A stretch of 13,301 nucleotides of DNA from JBMOLK01 sp049325575 (GCA_049325575.1 JBMOLK010000137.1:1-13301); one strand, 5' to 3'. Numbered from the stretch's first letter, positions 6,591 through 13,301 are shown. The notes: generated by a model not told the origin, from the sequence alone. Translations and numbers: made by a program.

Positions 6591-7773
6591 TCAAATCCAC
6601 CCCCATATAACGTGCTATAGAGTATACATCCTTATCTCCTCTTCCGGATAGGTTTATGACAATAATTTTATCTTTGGATAGTGTAGGTGCAAGCTTCATA
6701 GCATATGCCACAGCATGAGAGCTTTCCACTGCCGGTATAATTCCCTCTGTTTTTGTTAGATATTTAAAAGCCTCTACGGCTTCTTTATCATTCACAGGTA
6801 CATAATCTGCTCTTTTGGATTTGTGGAAGTATGCATGTTCCGGACCTATTCCCGGATAGTCAAGCCCTGCAGAGATTGAATATACAGGTGTGATCTGTCC
6901 ATCCCCATCCTGCAGAAAATATGACTTCATTCCGTGAAGGACGCCTATACTGCCTTTTGTAATTGATGCTGCATGCTTCTCTGTATCTATCCCTTCTCCT
7001 GCCGCTTCAACACCTATCATCCGAACCTCTTTATCATTTAAAAATGGATAAAAAAGCCCCATGGCATTGCTGCCTCCGCCAACACAAGCTATAAGATAGT
7101 CAGGATATCTTCCTTCCTTTTTCATTAACTGTTCCTTAACCTCATCTCCAATAATGCTTTGAAGGTCTCGTACTATTGTAGGGTAAGGGTGAGGTCCCAC
7201 AACAGATCCTAAAACATAAAAAGTGTCATTGACCCTGGATGCCCATTCTCTCATTGCCTCACTTGTTGCGTCCTTTAGTGTGGCAGTACCTGAAGTAACT
7301 GGACGTACACTTGCACCTAAGAGCTTCATTCTAAACACGTTAAGTGCCTGCCTCTCCATATCTTCCTTACCCATGAACACTTCACATTCCAAGTCAAAAA
7401 GAGCTGCCGCTGTAGCTGTTGCTACCCCATGCTGCCCGGCTCCAGTCTCTGCAATAACCTTCTTTTTACCCATACGTTTTGCCATAAGGGCCTGCCCCAG
7501 GACATTGTTTATCTTATGGGAACCTGTATGGTTTAGATCTTCCCTTTTTAGATATACTTTTGCGCCTCCAAGGTCTTTAGTCATCTTTTGGGCATAATAC
7601 AACAAGGAAGGCCTTCCTGCATATTCTTTAAAATAAAAATCAAGTTCATCCTGAAACTCTTTATCGTTTTTAAATTTTTCATAAGCTTGTTCAAGCTCCA
7701 AAAGTGCATTCATTAAGGTCTCCGGGGCAAATTGCCCACCGAAATCACCGAATCTTCCTTTTCTTTGTTCCAT
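6583..7773 (-). CDS. trpB: Tryptophan synthase beta subunit
   Basis: 396 aa, the standard length of the TrpB1 type. A PLP enzyme that condenses indole with L-serine to give tryptophan. N-terminal GRFGDFGGQFAPETLM is the family signature; KREDLNHTGSHKINN contains the PLP Schiff-base Lys87; Glu109 in ETGAGQHGVATA is the catalytic acid; GGGSNAMG binds the PLP phosphate; and HGMKSYFLQD is conserved. All numbered residues match the Salmonella enzyme. SD AAGGAGGT lies about 6 nt before the ATG. It follows trpF by 14 nt and overlaps trpA by 8 nt, as expected for genes whose products form one complex. Confidence 0.97.
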   Translation of the reverse strand: MEQRKGRFGDFGGQFAPETLMNALLELEQAYEKFKNDKEFQDELDFYFKEYAGRPSLLYYAQKMTKDLGGAKVYLKREDLNHTGSHKINNVLGQALMAKRMGKKKVIAETGAGQHGVATATAAALFDLECEVFMGKEDMERQALNVFRMKLLGASVRPVTSGTATLKDATSEAMREWASRVNDTFYVLGSVVGPHPYPTIVRDLQSIIGDEVKEQLMKKEGRYPDYLIACVGGGSNAMGLFYPFLNDKEVRMIGVEAAGEGIDTEKHAASITKGSIGVLHGMKSYFLQDGDGQITPVYSISAGLDYPGIGPEHAYFHKSKRADYVPVNDKEAVEAFKYLTKTEGIIPAVESSHAVAYAMKLAPTLSKDKIIVINLSGRGDKDVYSIARYMGVDLSE

Positions 7774-7787
7774 TGTTTCCTACCTCC

Positions 7788-8450
7788 TTATTTCACAGCT
7801 TGCGCCATAAAATCATCGACACTCTTAACTTCTTTAATAAAGGAACTTATTTTAACTTCATCCTTAAAGCCATCGGTTTCAACTCCACTGCTTACATCTA
7901 CCGCAAAGGGCCTAACCATACCAACAGCGCCGGAAACATTACCCGTATCAAGTCCGCCGGCCAAAATAATTTTGCCATACTTTTTAGCAAGGCATGCAAG
8001 TTCCCAGTCAAAGGTTTTACCTGCACCGCCGAAGCTTCCCTCAACATAGGTATCAAGAAGAAATGCATCTACATCATACAAAGACATGCTTTTAACCGAT
8101 TCTTCATCCCTGACCCGCACAGCCTTCCATATCTCAACCCTTTTGATGTTTTCACCATGCAGCGCCTCTTTTAGACTTTCAATGTACTCCGGGGATTCAT
8201 CACCATGGAGCTGTATACAATCAAGTCCGCAATAACGGGTGATTTCAGCAACTTCAAGAGCATCTTCGTTGACAAATACCCCCACTGCCTTAATATCTGA
8301 AGCAAGCTCAGCCCTTAAGTCCGCAGCAAGCTCCTTTGAAACCTGCCGTTTGCTCTTTGCAAAAACGAGGCCTATATAATGGGGTAAATAACAGTTTACA
8401 TACTCTATATCTTCTTTCCTTCTTAAACCGCAAATTTTAACACCTGTCAT
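7788..8450 (-). CDS. trpF: Phosphoribosylanthranilate isomerase
   Basis: 220 aa, a single-domain (beta/alpha)8 barrel. Carries out the Amadori rearrangement of phosphoribosylanthranilate to CdRP. Seen: VKICGLRRKEDI with general base Cys7, GLVFAKSKRQVS (27-38), QLHGDES (80-86), general acid Asp133 in FLLDTYVEGSFGGAGKTFDW, AGGLDTGNV and the phosphate-binding VDVSSGVETDGFKD. The start ATG overlaps the trpC stop as ATGA, so the two are likely translationally coupled. It is not fused to trpC, unlike in E. coli. Confidence 0.96.
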   Translation of the reverse strand: MTGVKICGLRRKEDIEYVNCYLPHYIGLVFAKSKRQVSKELAADLRAELASDIKAVGVFVNEDALEVAEITRYCGLDCIQLHGDESPEYIESLKEALHGENIKRVEIWKAVRVRDEESVKSMSLYDVDAFLLDTYVEGSFGGAGKTFDWELACLAKKYGKIILAGGLDTGNVSGAVGMVRPFAVDVSSGVETDGFKDEVKISSFIKEVKSVDDFMAQAVK

Positions 8451-9235
8451 ATTTTCACCGCTCTTAATTCATCGATTTTTCCACGAATGGAAGGTGCCCT
8501 CATAAAGGTTTCTCCAATTAATACGGCATCTACTCCCAGTTCTTTAAGGTACTTCATATCATCGGGGCTCTTTATCCCGCTCTCACTCACCACCGCCCTG
8601 TCATGAGGTATGTAGTTCATGAGCTTTTCCGTAGTCTTAAGGTCTACATCAAAGGTTTTAAGGTCCCTGTTGTTTATACCTATTATTTTTGCACCGGACT
8701 CTAAAGCCCTCTCAAGCTCTCCCTTATCATGAACTTCGACCAGGCACTGCATCCCAAGAATACCTGCTACTATCTGGAACTTTTTTAAGTCTTCATCCGA
8801 TAATAATGATACAATAAGCAATATGGCATCAGCACCAAGGCATCTGGATTGGTATACCTGCCATATGTCTATTATAAAGTCTTTTCTTAAAACAGGCAAA
8901 GAACTGGACTGTCTTACTCTTATTAAGTATTCATCATCACCTAAAAAGAAGTTCTTTTCCGTCAGTACAGAAATTGCCTGTACATTCGATTCACTGTATT
9001 CCTTTGCAATGGCCAGCGGATCAAAGTTCTCCTTTATTATTCCTTTTGAAGGGGATGCCTTTTTTACTTCAGCTATTATGGATATGTTCTCATCACGCTT
9101 TATAGCACTATAAAAATCCTGTGTCTTATGCATTCCAGGCCTTTTAATCCTCTGTTTCCATCCTTCTATGGAAATCCTGCTCATTTCATCTCTTAGCTGT
9201 TTCTTTCTTTCCTCAACTATTTTATCAAGAATCAT
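8447..9235 (-). CDS. trpC: Indole-3-glycerol phosphate synthase
   Basis: 262 aa, full length. Closes the indole ring of CdRP to form indole-3-glycerol phosphate. Seen: IIAEVKKASPSKGII with Glu56 and Lys58, LRKDFIID with the general acid Lys118, LVEVHD with Glu167, IGINNRDLKTF (185-195), VVSESGIKSPDD with Glu218, and GVDAVLIGETFM as phosphate site. These correspond to the mapped catalytic lysines and glutamates of the family. SD GGAGG lies about 5 nt before the ATG. The gene sits 37 nt after trpD and overlaps trpF by 4 nt. Confidence 0.96.
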   Translation of the reverse strand: MILDKIVEERKKQLRDEMSRISIEGWKQRIKRPGMHKTQDFYSAIKRDENISIIAEVKKASPSKGIIKENFDPLAIAKEYSESNVQAISVLTEKNFFLGDDEYLIRVRQSSSLPVLRKDFIIDIWQVYQSRCLGADAILLIVSLLSDEDLKKFQIVAGILGMQCLVEVHDKGELERALESGAKIIGINNRDLKTFDVDLKTTEKLMNYIPHDRAVVSESGIKSPDDMKYLKELGVDAVLIGETFMRAPSIRGKIDELRAVKI

Positions 9236-9272
9236 ATTATCCTCCAGTAATAAAAAATCACAAAATTTCGAT

Positions 9273-10286
9273 TTAAAAAGAGTTTGTGAACTCTTTTAAT
9301 TCATTTAACTTTTTAAGTGCCCTGCCTGTATCAATTATATCTTCTGCAGCTTTTATACCGTCTTCAATACTATCAGCTGCTTTTCCAACATAAAGCGCAG
9401 CAGCTGAATTTAGCACCACAATATCTCTTTTAGGCCCCTTCTCACCTTTGAAAATTGAACATATAATGTCGGAGTTCTCCTTTGCATCCCCTCCCATAAG
9501 GTCATCTTTGGACGCCAGCTTAAACCCATAGGTTTTAGGATCTAGCTCGTAGTTTAAAACCTTGCCATCCCTAACCTCTGATACCTTGGTTGAGGTCGTT
9601 GTGGTTATTTCATCCATACCATCCAGCCCATGTATAACCATTGCCCTTTCCAAGCCCAGGTTTAATAAAACGTTAGCCATAGACTCGGTAAGCCTTTCAT
9701 TAAATACTCCCAGCACTTGGCCCTTGGCATTGGCTGGATTAGTCAAAGGTCCTAGTATGTTGAATATTGTCCTTATCCCAAGTTCTCTTCTTGGACCTGC
9801 AGCGTGCTTCATTGACTTGTGGAATGCAGGTGCAAACATGAAGCCTATGCCAACCTTTTCAATACACTCCTTTACCTGATCCGGACTAAGCGATATATTG
9901 ATCCCAAAGCCTTCAAGAACATCCGCACTTCCGCTTCTGCTGGATATGGACCTGTTTCCATGCTTTGCAACAGACACCCCCCCTGCTGATGCTACAAAAG
10001 CTGCTGCAGTTGATATATTAAATGTGTTTGATCCATCTCCTCCTGTACCGCATGTATCAATATAGTATTCGACTTCAGGATTAATCCTGTCAGCTTTTTC
10101 CCTCATTACCCTGGCACAGCCGGTTATCTCCTCTATGGTTTCACCTTTAATCCTTAATGCTGTTATAAAGCTTCCTATTTGAGCCTGGGTTGCATCACCG
10201 TCCATAATACAGTTTAATGTTTCTATTATCTCCTGCTCACTTAAATTTTTTCCCTCAACCAATTTTGAAATTGCACTCTTTAACAT
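9273..10286 (-). CDS. trpD: Anthranilate phosphoribosyltransferase
   Basis: 337 aa from the ATG at 10286. Transfers phosphoribose from PRPP to anthranilate. Seen: the glycine-rich PRPP loop CGTGGDGSNTFNIST (79-93), KHGNRS (108-113), SGSADVLEGFG, a PAFHKSMKHA-type anthranilate site, RRELGIRTIFNILGPLTNP and the Mg-binding GLDGMDEI segment. The open frame continues 8 codons further up to an ATG at 10310, but MLKSAISKLVEGKNLSE is the usual N-terminus and has AGAGGAG 9 nt before it. That ribosome binding site is embedded in a run of GAG triplets that duplicates part of the trp leader, so translation of this gene may be regulated separately. It is not fused to trpG. Confidence 0.95.
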   Translation of the reverse strand: MLKSAISKLVEGKNLSEQEIIETLNCIMDGDATQAQIGSFITALRIKGETIEEITGCARVMREKADRINPEVEYYIDTCGTGGDGSNTFNISTAAAFVASAGGVSVAKHGNRSISSRSGSADVLEGFGINISLSPDQVKECIEKVGIGFMFAPAFHKSMKHAAGPRRELGIRTIFNILGPLTNPANAKGQVLGVFNERLTESMANVLLNLGLERAMVIHGLDGMDEITTTTSTKVSEVRDGKVLNYELDPKTYGFKLASKDDLMGGDAKENSDIICSIFKGEKGPKRDIVVLNSAAALYVGKAADSIEDGIKAAEDIIDTGRALKKLNELKEFTNSF

Positions 10287-10295
10287 AATGCCCCA

Positions 10296-10322
10296 CTCCT
10301 CTCTTCTCATCTCTTCCTGCTA
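10296..10322 (-). promoter_or_regulatory. Second TRAP-like site, overlapping the trpD ribosome binding site
   Basis: On the minus strand the triplets UAG (plus 10320-10322), GAG (10311-10313), GAG (10306-10308), GAG (10301-10303) and GAG (10296-10298) occur with spacers 6, 2, 2 and 2 nt. Bases 10300-10316 are identical to 12516-12532 in the trp leader, and even the 6-nt gap after UAG is the same. The last two triplets form the trpD Shine-Dalgarno (10296-10302). Bound TRAP would block ribosomes here, as Bacillus TRAP does at trpG. Purine-rich SD sequences can resemble such sites, so binding is inferred. Confidence 0.5.
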
Positions 10323-10337
10323 TTTATGTTTTAATTG

Positions 10338-10922
10338 TCAAACTCTTTTAATACTTAGAAAATTCTTAAGTATTTCCTTTCCCTCCGGTGTCAGAATTGA
10401 TTCCGGGTGGAACTGTATACCAAATACAGGATAGCTTAAATGCTTAAGCCCCATTATCTCTCCATCGGAAGTCCTGGCACTCACCTTTAAACTGGCGGGT
10501 AGAGTTTCATTTTGAACTATAAGCGAATGATATCTTCCTACCCTGATTTTTTCAGGAATAGATCTAAAAAGCTCACATTCCGGGTCTAAATCAACTTCCG
10601 ATGCTTTGCCGTGCATCAGTTCCTTTGCATGTACCACCTTTCCTCCAAATGCTTCACCTATTGCCTGGTGGCCCAAACATACTCCCAAAGTGGGTACATA
10701 TTCTCCCAAAGTTTTTATTAGCTCGATACATATACCTGCATCCTTGGGAAATCCCGGACCTGGAGAAATTATAATGTGGGAAGGATTCTTCTCCCTGATT
10801 TCTTCAATAGTAATCTTATCGTTTCTAAACACCTCTATATCAGGGCTTATTTCTCCTATATACTGATAAAGGTTATAAGTAAAAGAATCGTAATTATCAA
10901 TAATCAAAATATTGTTCTTCAT
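10338..10922 (-). CDS. trpG: Anthranilate synthase component II (glutamine amidotransferase)
   Basis: 194 aa, stand-alone class I GATase. Supplies ammonia from glutamine to TrpE. Seen: DNYDSFTYNLYQY (9-21), SPGPGFPKDAG with the oxyanion loop (53-63), GVCLGHQAIGE with nucleophile Cys82, and the catalytic pair His172 and Glu174 in QFHPES. The start ATG overlaps the trpE stop (ATGA), consistent with coupled, equimolar synthesis of the two subunits. It may also serve PabB in folate synthesis, as in Bacillus, but no pab genes are visible here. The gap to the trpD start contains a TRAP-like site. Confidence 0.96.
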   Translation of the reverse strand: MKNNILIIDNYDSFTYNLYQYIGEISPDIEVFRNDKITIEEIREKNPSHIIISPGPGFPKDAGICIELIKTLGEYVPTLGVCLGHQAIGEAFGGKVVHAKELMHGKASEVDLDPECELFRSIPEKIRVGRYHSLIVQNETLPASLKVSARTSDGEIMGLKHLSYPVFGIQFHPESILTPEGKEILKNFLSIKRV

Positions 10923-12403
10923 CTTATTTCACCTACCTCTTCCAAAGCTTTTAGAAGTGCCTTAGCTTTGTTTATACACTCCTCATATTCCTTTTCGGGA
11001 ACCGAATCTGCTACTATACCAGCACCTGCCTGTACATAAGCCTTCCCATCTTTAAATATCATAGTTCTTATTGTAATACAACTGTCAAGGTTACCGTTAA
11101 AGCTTAGATAGCCTATAGCACCACCGTAAGGTCCACGCTTTACTGTTTCAAGCTCGTCTATTATTTCCATTGCCCTCACCTTAGGCGCTCCTGACAAAGT
11201 ACCTGCCGGAAGAATAGACATCAGGGCGTCAAATGGAGTCTTATCTTCTCTAATCTCACCCTGAACGTTTGTTACTATATGCATTACATGCGAGTACCTT
11301 TCTATATGCATAAGGTCCTTTACCTTGACGGTACCGTATTTTGATACTCTTCCTATATCATTTCTTCCAAGGTCTACAAGCATTGTATGCTCTGCAAGTT
11401 CCTTTTCATCAGAAAGCAGGTCCTTCTCCAGAGCATCATCTTCAGCCTTTGTCTCGCCTCTTTTCCTTGTTCCCGCAATAGGACAGGTTTCAACTGTTCC
11501 GTTTTCGACCCTTGCCAGCATCTCCGGTGAAGACCCCACCAGCCTGTAGTCGTTAAACTTAAGATAATACATATAGGGCGAAGGATTTATGATTCGCAAG
11601 ACCCTGTATACATTAAAGGGATTTTGATCAGTCTCAACACACAGCCGCTGTGAAAGCACCACCTGAAATATGTCTCCGTCTTTGATATACTGCTTTGCCT
11701 TTAATACATTCTCACAATACTTTTCTTTTGAAACATTGCTGGTAAATATAAAGTCTTTGTCTCGTTTATCAAAGTCCGGTGTAAAATTATCAGCTATTTT
11801 CCATCTAGTCTCTAAAATTTCCCTGTAAATGGCTTTTATCCTGTCTACTGCACTGTTGTATCCTCTTTCTATATTACCGTTGACATGAATATTCACGATA
11901 ATATGGATTTTTTGCTTCAAGTGGTCAAACACCAGCACTTCATCTGTAAACATAAAATGGCTTTCAGGAAGATTCAAGTCGTCCTTAGGAGTATTTGGGA
12001 GCTTTTCATAGTACCTTATAAGGTCATATCCGAAAAAGCCCACTGCCCCACCGTTAAACCTGGGAAGTTTAGGTAGGTTTGCCCCTCTATACCTTTCCAT
12101 AAGTTCTCTTATAATCTCTACCGGGTTTCCTTCCTCTTCCCTAATGGTACCTGCCCTATCTTCAATAATCGTTCTATTCTTATAGCTCTTCACAACAAGG
12201 AAGGGATTTCTTCCTATTATTGAGTATCTGGCCCACTTTTCTCCGCCTTCAACACTTTCTAGCAGGAAACAGTACTTGCTTCCCTCAAACCTTTTAAAAA
12301 GGCTTATAGGGGTCTCCATATCGGCATAAACTTCCATTGAAACCGGTATGATATTGTAGTCTCTGGCTAAATCCTTAACACTATCTACAGTTGGATAAAA
12401 CAT
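10919..12403 (-). CDS. trpE: Anthranilate synthase component I
   Basis: 494 aa, full length. Converts chorismate to anthranilate with ammonia from TrpG. The N-terminal domain contains LLES (47-50) followed by VEGGEKWARYSIIG, the segment that binds feedback-inhibiting tryptophan in characterised TrpE enzymes, so allosteric inhibition is likely. The chorismate-binding domain shows IAGTRKRG (309-316), His339 in EHTMLVDLGRND, GTLSGAPKVRAMEIIDELE (401-419) and QAGAGIVADSVPEKEYEE (458-475). TrpE rather than PabB or an isochorismate synthase is supported by LLES and by the operon. The SD AGGAGG is 7 nt before the ATG and can be hidden in a hairpin. It is the first gene of the operon. Confidence 0.97.
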   Translation of the reverse strand: MFYPTVDSVKDLARDYNIIPVSMEVYADMETPISLFKRFEGSKYCFLLESVEGGEKWARYSIIGRNPFLVVKSYKNRTIIEDRAGTIREEEGNPVEIIRELMERYRGANLPKLPRFNGGAVGFFGYDLIRYYEKLPNTPKDDLNLPESHFMFTDEVLVFDHLKQKIHIIVNIHVNGNIERGYNSAVDRIKAIYREILETRWKIADNFTPDFDKRDKDFIFTSNVSKEKYCENVLKAKQYIKDGDIFQVVLSQRLCVETDQNPFNVYRVLRIINPSPYMYYLKFNDYRLVGSSPEMLARVENGTVETCPIAGTRKRGETKAEDDALEKDLLSDEKELAEHTMLVDLGRNDIGRVSKYGTVKVKDLMHIERYSHVMHIVTNVQGEIREDKTPFDALMSILPAGTLSGAPKVRAMEIIDELETVKRGPYGGAIGYLSFNGNLDSCITIRTMIFKDGKAYVQAGAGIVADSVPEKEYEECINKAKALLKALEEVGEIR

Positions 12404-12410
12404 TCCGACG

Positions 12411-12432
12411 CCTCCTTATTTTTATAAGGAAG
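12411..12432 (-). promoter_or_regulatory. Hairpin sequestering the trpE Shine-Dalgarno
   Basis: In the trp mRNA CUUCCUUAU (plus 12424-12432) can pair with AUAAGGAGG (plus 12411-12419) around an AAAA loop, giving nine base pairs including one G-U. The right arm contains the entire trpE SD. The segment just 5' of it (plus 12429-12446) overlaps the left arm and is complementary to the triplet array at 12515-12532, so the two pairings exclude each other. Confidence 0.65.
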
Positions 12433-12453
12433 ACATGAGAGAAGACCAAATAT

Positions 12454-12479
12454 AAAAAGCCAGGTTGAAGATACCTGGC
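12454..12479 (-). terminator. Intrinsic terminator (attenuator) in the trp leader
   Basis: On the minus strand GCCAGGT (plus 12473-12479) pairs with ACCTGGC (plus 12459-12465) across a 7-nt loop, followed at once by TTTTT (plus 12454-12458) and further AT-rich sequence. It lies between the trp promoter and trpE, about 50 nt before the start codon, so it can stop transcription before the operon. Confidence 0.9.
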
Positions 12480-12512
12480 AATTAGACGCAAATTTAATTA
12501 ACTCATCTCGCC
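12477..12512 (-). promoter_or_regulatory. Putative antiterminator stem overlapping the TRAP site
   Basis: In the RNA AAUUA (plus 12495-12499) pairs with UAAUU (plus 12480-12484) around a 10-nt loop, and GGC (plus 12510-12512) pairs with GCC (plus 12477-12479), leaving a 10-nt bulge. It uses the first bases of the terminator's left arm and includes the last triplets of the array, so protein bound to the triplets would prevent it. The stem is weak, and a better one may exist. Confidence 0.4.
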
Positions 12513-12559
12513 TTGTCTCTTCTCATCTCTTCAAACTAAAACTAAACTCATCTATTCTT
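12502..12559 (-). promoter_or_regulatory. TRAP (MtrB) binding site of 11 triplets in the trp leader
   Basis: In RNA order (minus strand) the triplets are AAG, UAG, GAG, UAG, UAG, GAG, GAG, GAG, AAG, GAG, GAG, at plus positions 12557, 12552, 12547, 12542, 12536, 12527, 12522, 12517, 12512, 12507 and 12502. Nine are canonical (G/U)AG. Spacers are 2 nt except one of 3 and one of 6. Bacillus TRAP is an 11-subunit ring that binds 11 such triplets, one per subunit, when loaded with tryptophan. The array begins right at the predicted transcription start and ends 22 nt before the terminator. No leader peptide with Trp codons and no T-box are present. Confidence 0.8.
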
Positions 12560-12565
12560 GAAATA

Positions 12566-12595
12566 ATTATAGCACGGCACAAATCAAAAATGCAA
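12566..12595 (-). promoter_or_regulatory. trp operon promoter
   Basis: Minus-strand -35 TTGCAT (plus 12590-12595), 18-nt spacer and perfect -10 TATAAT (plus 12566-12571). The predicted start is near 12558-12559, so the leader RNA is about 155 nt and starts with the triplet array. Confidence 0.75.
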
Positions 12596-12649
12596 GTAGA
12601 TTTATAATTATTTTAACCTGGTTTGTACTTTCTTTACAGATAATTATTC

Positions 12650-12679
12650 TTGACACATGGTATTTTACAAAAGTAAAAT
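12650..12679 (+). promoter_or_regulatory. Promoter of the glycosyltransferase gene, with palindrome over the -10
   Basis: Perfect -35 TTGACA (12650-12655), 18-nt spacer and -10 TAAAAT (12674-12679). It is divergent from the trp promoter, with the -35 boxes about 55 nt apart. A perfect 18-bp palindrome, ATTTTAC-AAAA-GTAAAAT (12662-12679), covers the spacer and -10 box and could be an operator. Confidence 0.65.
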
Positions 12680-12722
12680 GTACAGTGTAAGAATATACAA
12701 ATGATAAAGATAAGGAGATAAT

Positions 12723-13301
12723 ATGATTTCCAGAACTATAGATTTCGTAAAAAAGAACAGCTATATCCTGTTAATTTTGTTAGGCGTAATACTAAGGCTT
12801 ATATGGATTTATGTTATGCCCACCTACCCGGAAACCGATTTTATGTGGTATCATGTAAAAGGCACAGAAATTGCCCAGGGTAAAGGCTTTTTAAACGGAA
12901 TATATCCCTATTATACAGGAAGACCGGGATTCCCTACCGCTTTTAGGCCCATAGGCTATCCTGGAACACTGGCAGTTCTTTATTACATCTTCGGTTCTGG
13001 TTTTATGGTAGGAAAACTTTTTAATGTAGTACTTTCAGCTTTAATCATGTTTTTAACATACAAGCTTGCCAATAAGTTTTTTGGCAGCAAAATAGCATTG
13101 CTGACCCTGCTTATTTTCGCATTATCGCCCCTTGCAATTACCTATAACAGTATACTATGCTCCGAAATACTGTTCTCTGCACTTTTAATGCTTTCAATAT
13201 ATTTATTCTTTTATAAAAACAATCCGTTCCTTATAGGTTTACTGATCGGATATTTGACCTTAGTGAGACCTATCGGCATGTTCTTTCCTATAATTTTTGC
13301 A
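12723..13301 (+). CDS. Membrane GT-C glycosyltransferase (PMT/ArnT-like), C-terminus cut by window edge
   Basis: 193 codons are open from the ATG at 12723 to the right edge; AAGGAG lies 5 nt before the start. The protein begins MISRTIDFVKKNSYILLILLGV. A first membrane helix (about 12-32) is followed by an outside loop with PETDFMWYHVKGTEIAQGKGF, whose Asp39 fits the conserved catalytic acid of GT-C enzymes, then FRPIGYPGTLAVLYYIFG (74-91) and helices at about 97-112, 124-141, 149-164 and 169-181. SEILFSALLMLSIYLFF and TLVRPIGMFFP are also typical of GT39/ArnT-like (PMT_2) proteins. Such enzymes transfer a sugar from a polyprenyl-phosphate carrier to an acceptor on the outer face of the membrane. 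Acceptor and donor cannot be told from this part. It has its own promoter and no visible link to trp. Confidence 0.85.
   Translation, partial: MISRTIDFVKKNSYILLILLGVILRLIWIYVMPTYPETDFMWYHVKGTEIAQGKGFLNGIYPYYTGRPGFPTAFRPIGYPGTLAVLYYIFGSGFMVGKLFNVVLSALIMFLTYKLANKFFGSKIALLTLLIFALSPLAITYNSILCSEILFSALLMLSIYLFFYKNNPFLIGLLIGYLTLVRPIGMFFPIIFA

Noticed and set aside
7704..8174. Plus-strand ORF of 156 codons opposite trpF/trpB
   Set aside because: Antisense to well-supported trp genes with no recognisable protein features.
10287..10310. Upstream ATG start of trpD (MRREEWGI extension)
   Set aside because: The extension consists of the GAG-rich ribosome binding region itself; the ATG at 10286 gives the standard TrpD N-terminus.
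12404..12560. T-box riboswitch or Trp leader peptide upstream of trpE
   Set aside because: No T-box sequence (GGGUGGNACCGCG type) is present, and the two short leader ORFs contain no Trp codons; the triplet array explains the layout better.
1..13301. CRISPR arrays, rRNA or tRNA genes, IS elements
   Set aside because: No regularly spaced repeats, tRNA-like cloverleaf sequences, rRNA segments or transposase-like proteins were seen.

Overview
The window looks like chromosomal DNA from an anaerobic Firmicute of the class Clostridia. The evidence is AT-rich sequence, strong AGGAGG-type ribosome binding sites, TATAAT/TTGACA-like promoters, Clostridia-like protein families and a complete trpEGDCFBA operon. 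I cannot name a species from sequence alone.

Layout, left to right. All genes except the last are on the minus strand. (1) 1-651: 5' part of a P-loop (ParA/CobQ-like) ATPase running off the left edge. (2) 734-1495: a ThiF/E1-like TcdA (tRNA ct6A cyclase). (3) 1594-2184: a flavodoxin-fold reductase with a four-cysteine cluster. (4) 2188-2473: an intergenic stretch with that gene's promoter, an unexplained foldable segment and a strong hairpin terminator. (5) 2474-3421: an LDH/MDH-superfamily dehydrogenase whose substrate-specificity residue points to malate rather than lactate. (6) 3534-4115: a DJ-1/PfpI protein. (7) 4249-5607: an orphan multi-pass membrane histidine kinase with its own promoter. 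(8) 5679-5797: a palindromic element carrying 20-bp direct repeats. (9) 5796-12403: trpA, trpB, trpF, trpC, trpD, trpG and trpE, tightly packed with several 4-8 nt overlaps and encoding the whole chorismate-to-tryptophan pathway. (10) 12404-12722: trp leader and divergent promoter region. (11) 12723 onward, plus strand: 5' part of a membrane GT-C (PMT/ArnT-like) glycosyltransferase running off the right edge.

The most interesting part is trp regulation. The leader has no Trp-rich leader peptide and no T-box. It carries eleven (G/U/A)AG triplets, nine of them canonical (G/U)AG, mostly at an exact 5-nt period, followed by an intrinsic terminator. This is the layout of a TRAP (MtrB) attenuator of Bacillus type. 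Downstream of the terminator the trpE Shine-Dalgarno can be locked in a hairpin. An 18-nt segment overlapping that hairpin is complementary (15 Watson-Crick pairs plus one wobble) to the triplet array itself, suggesting a second, translational switch. A 17-nt exact copy of the core of the array recurs inside the operon, on top of the trpD ribosome binding site. TRAP may therefore control both operon read-through and trpE and trpD translation. The mtrB gene itself is not in this window.
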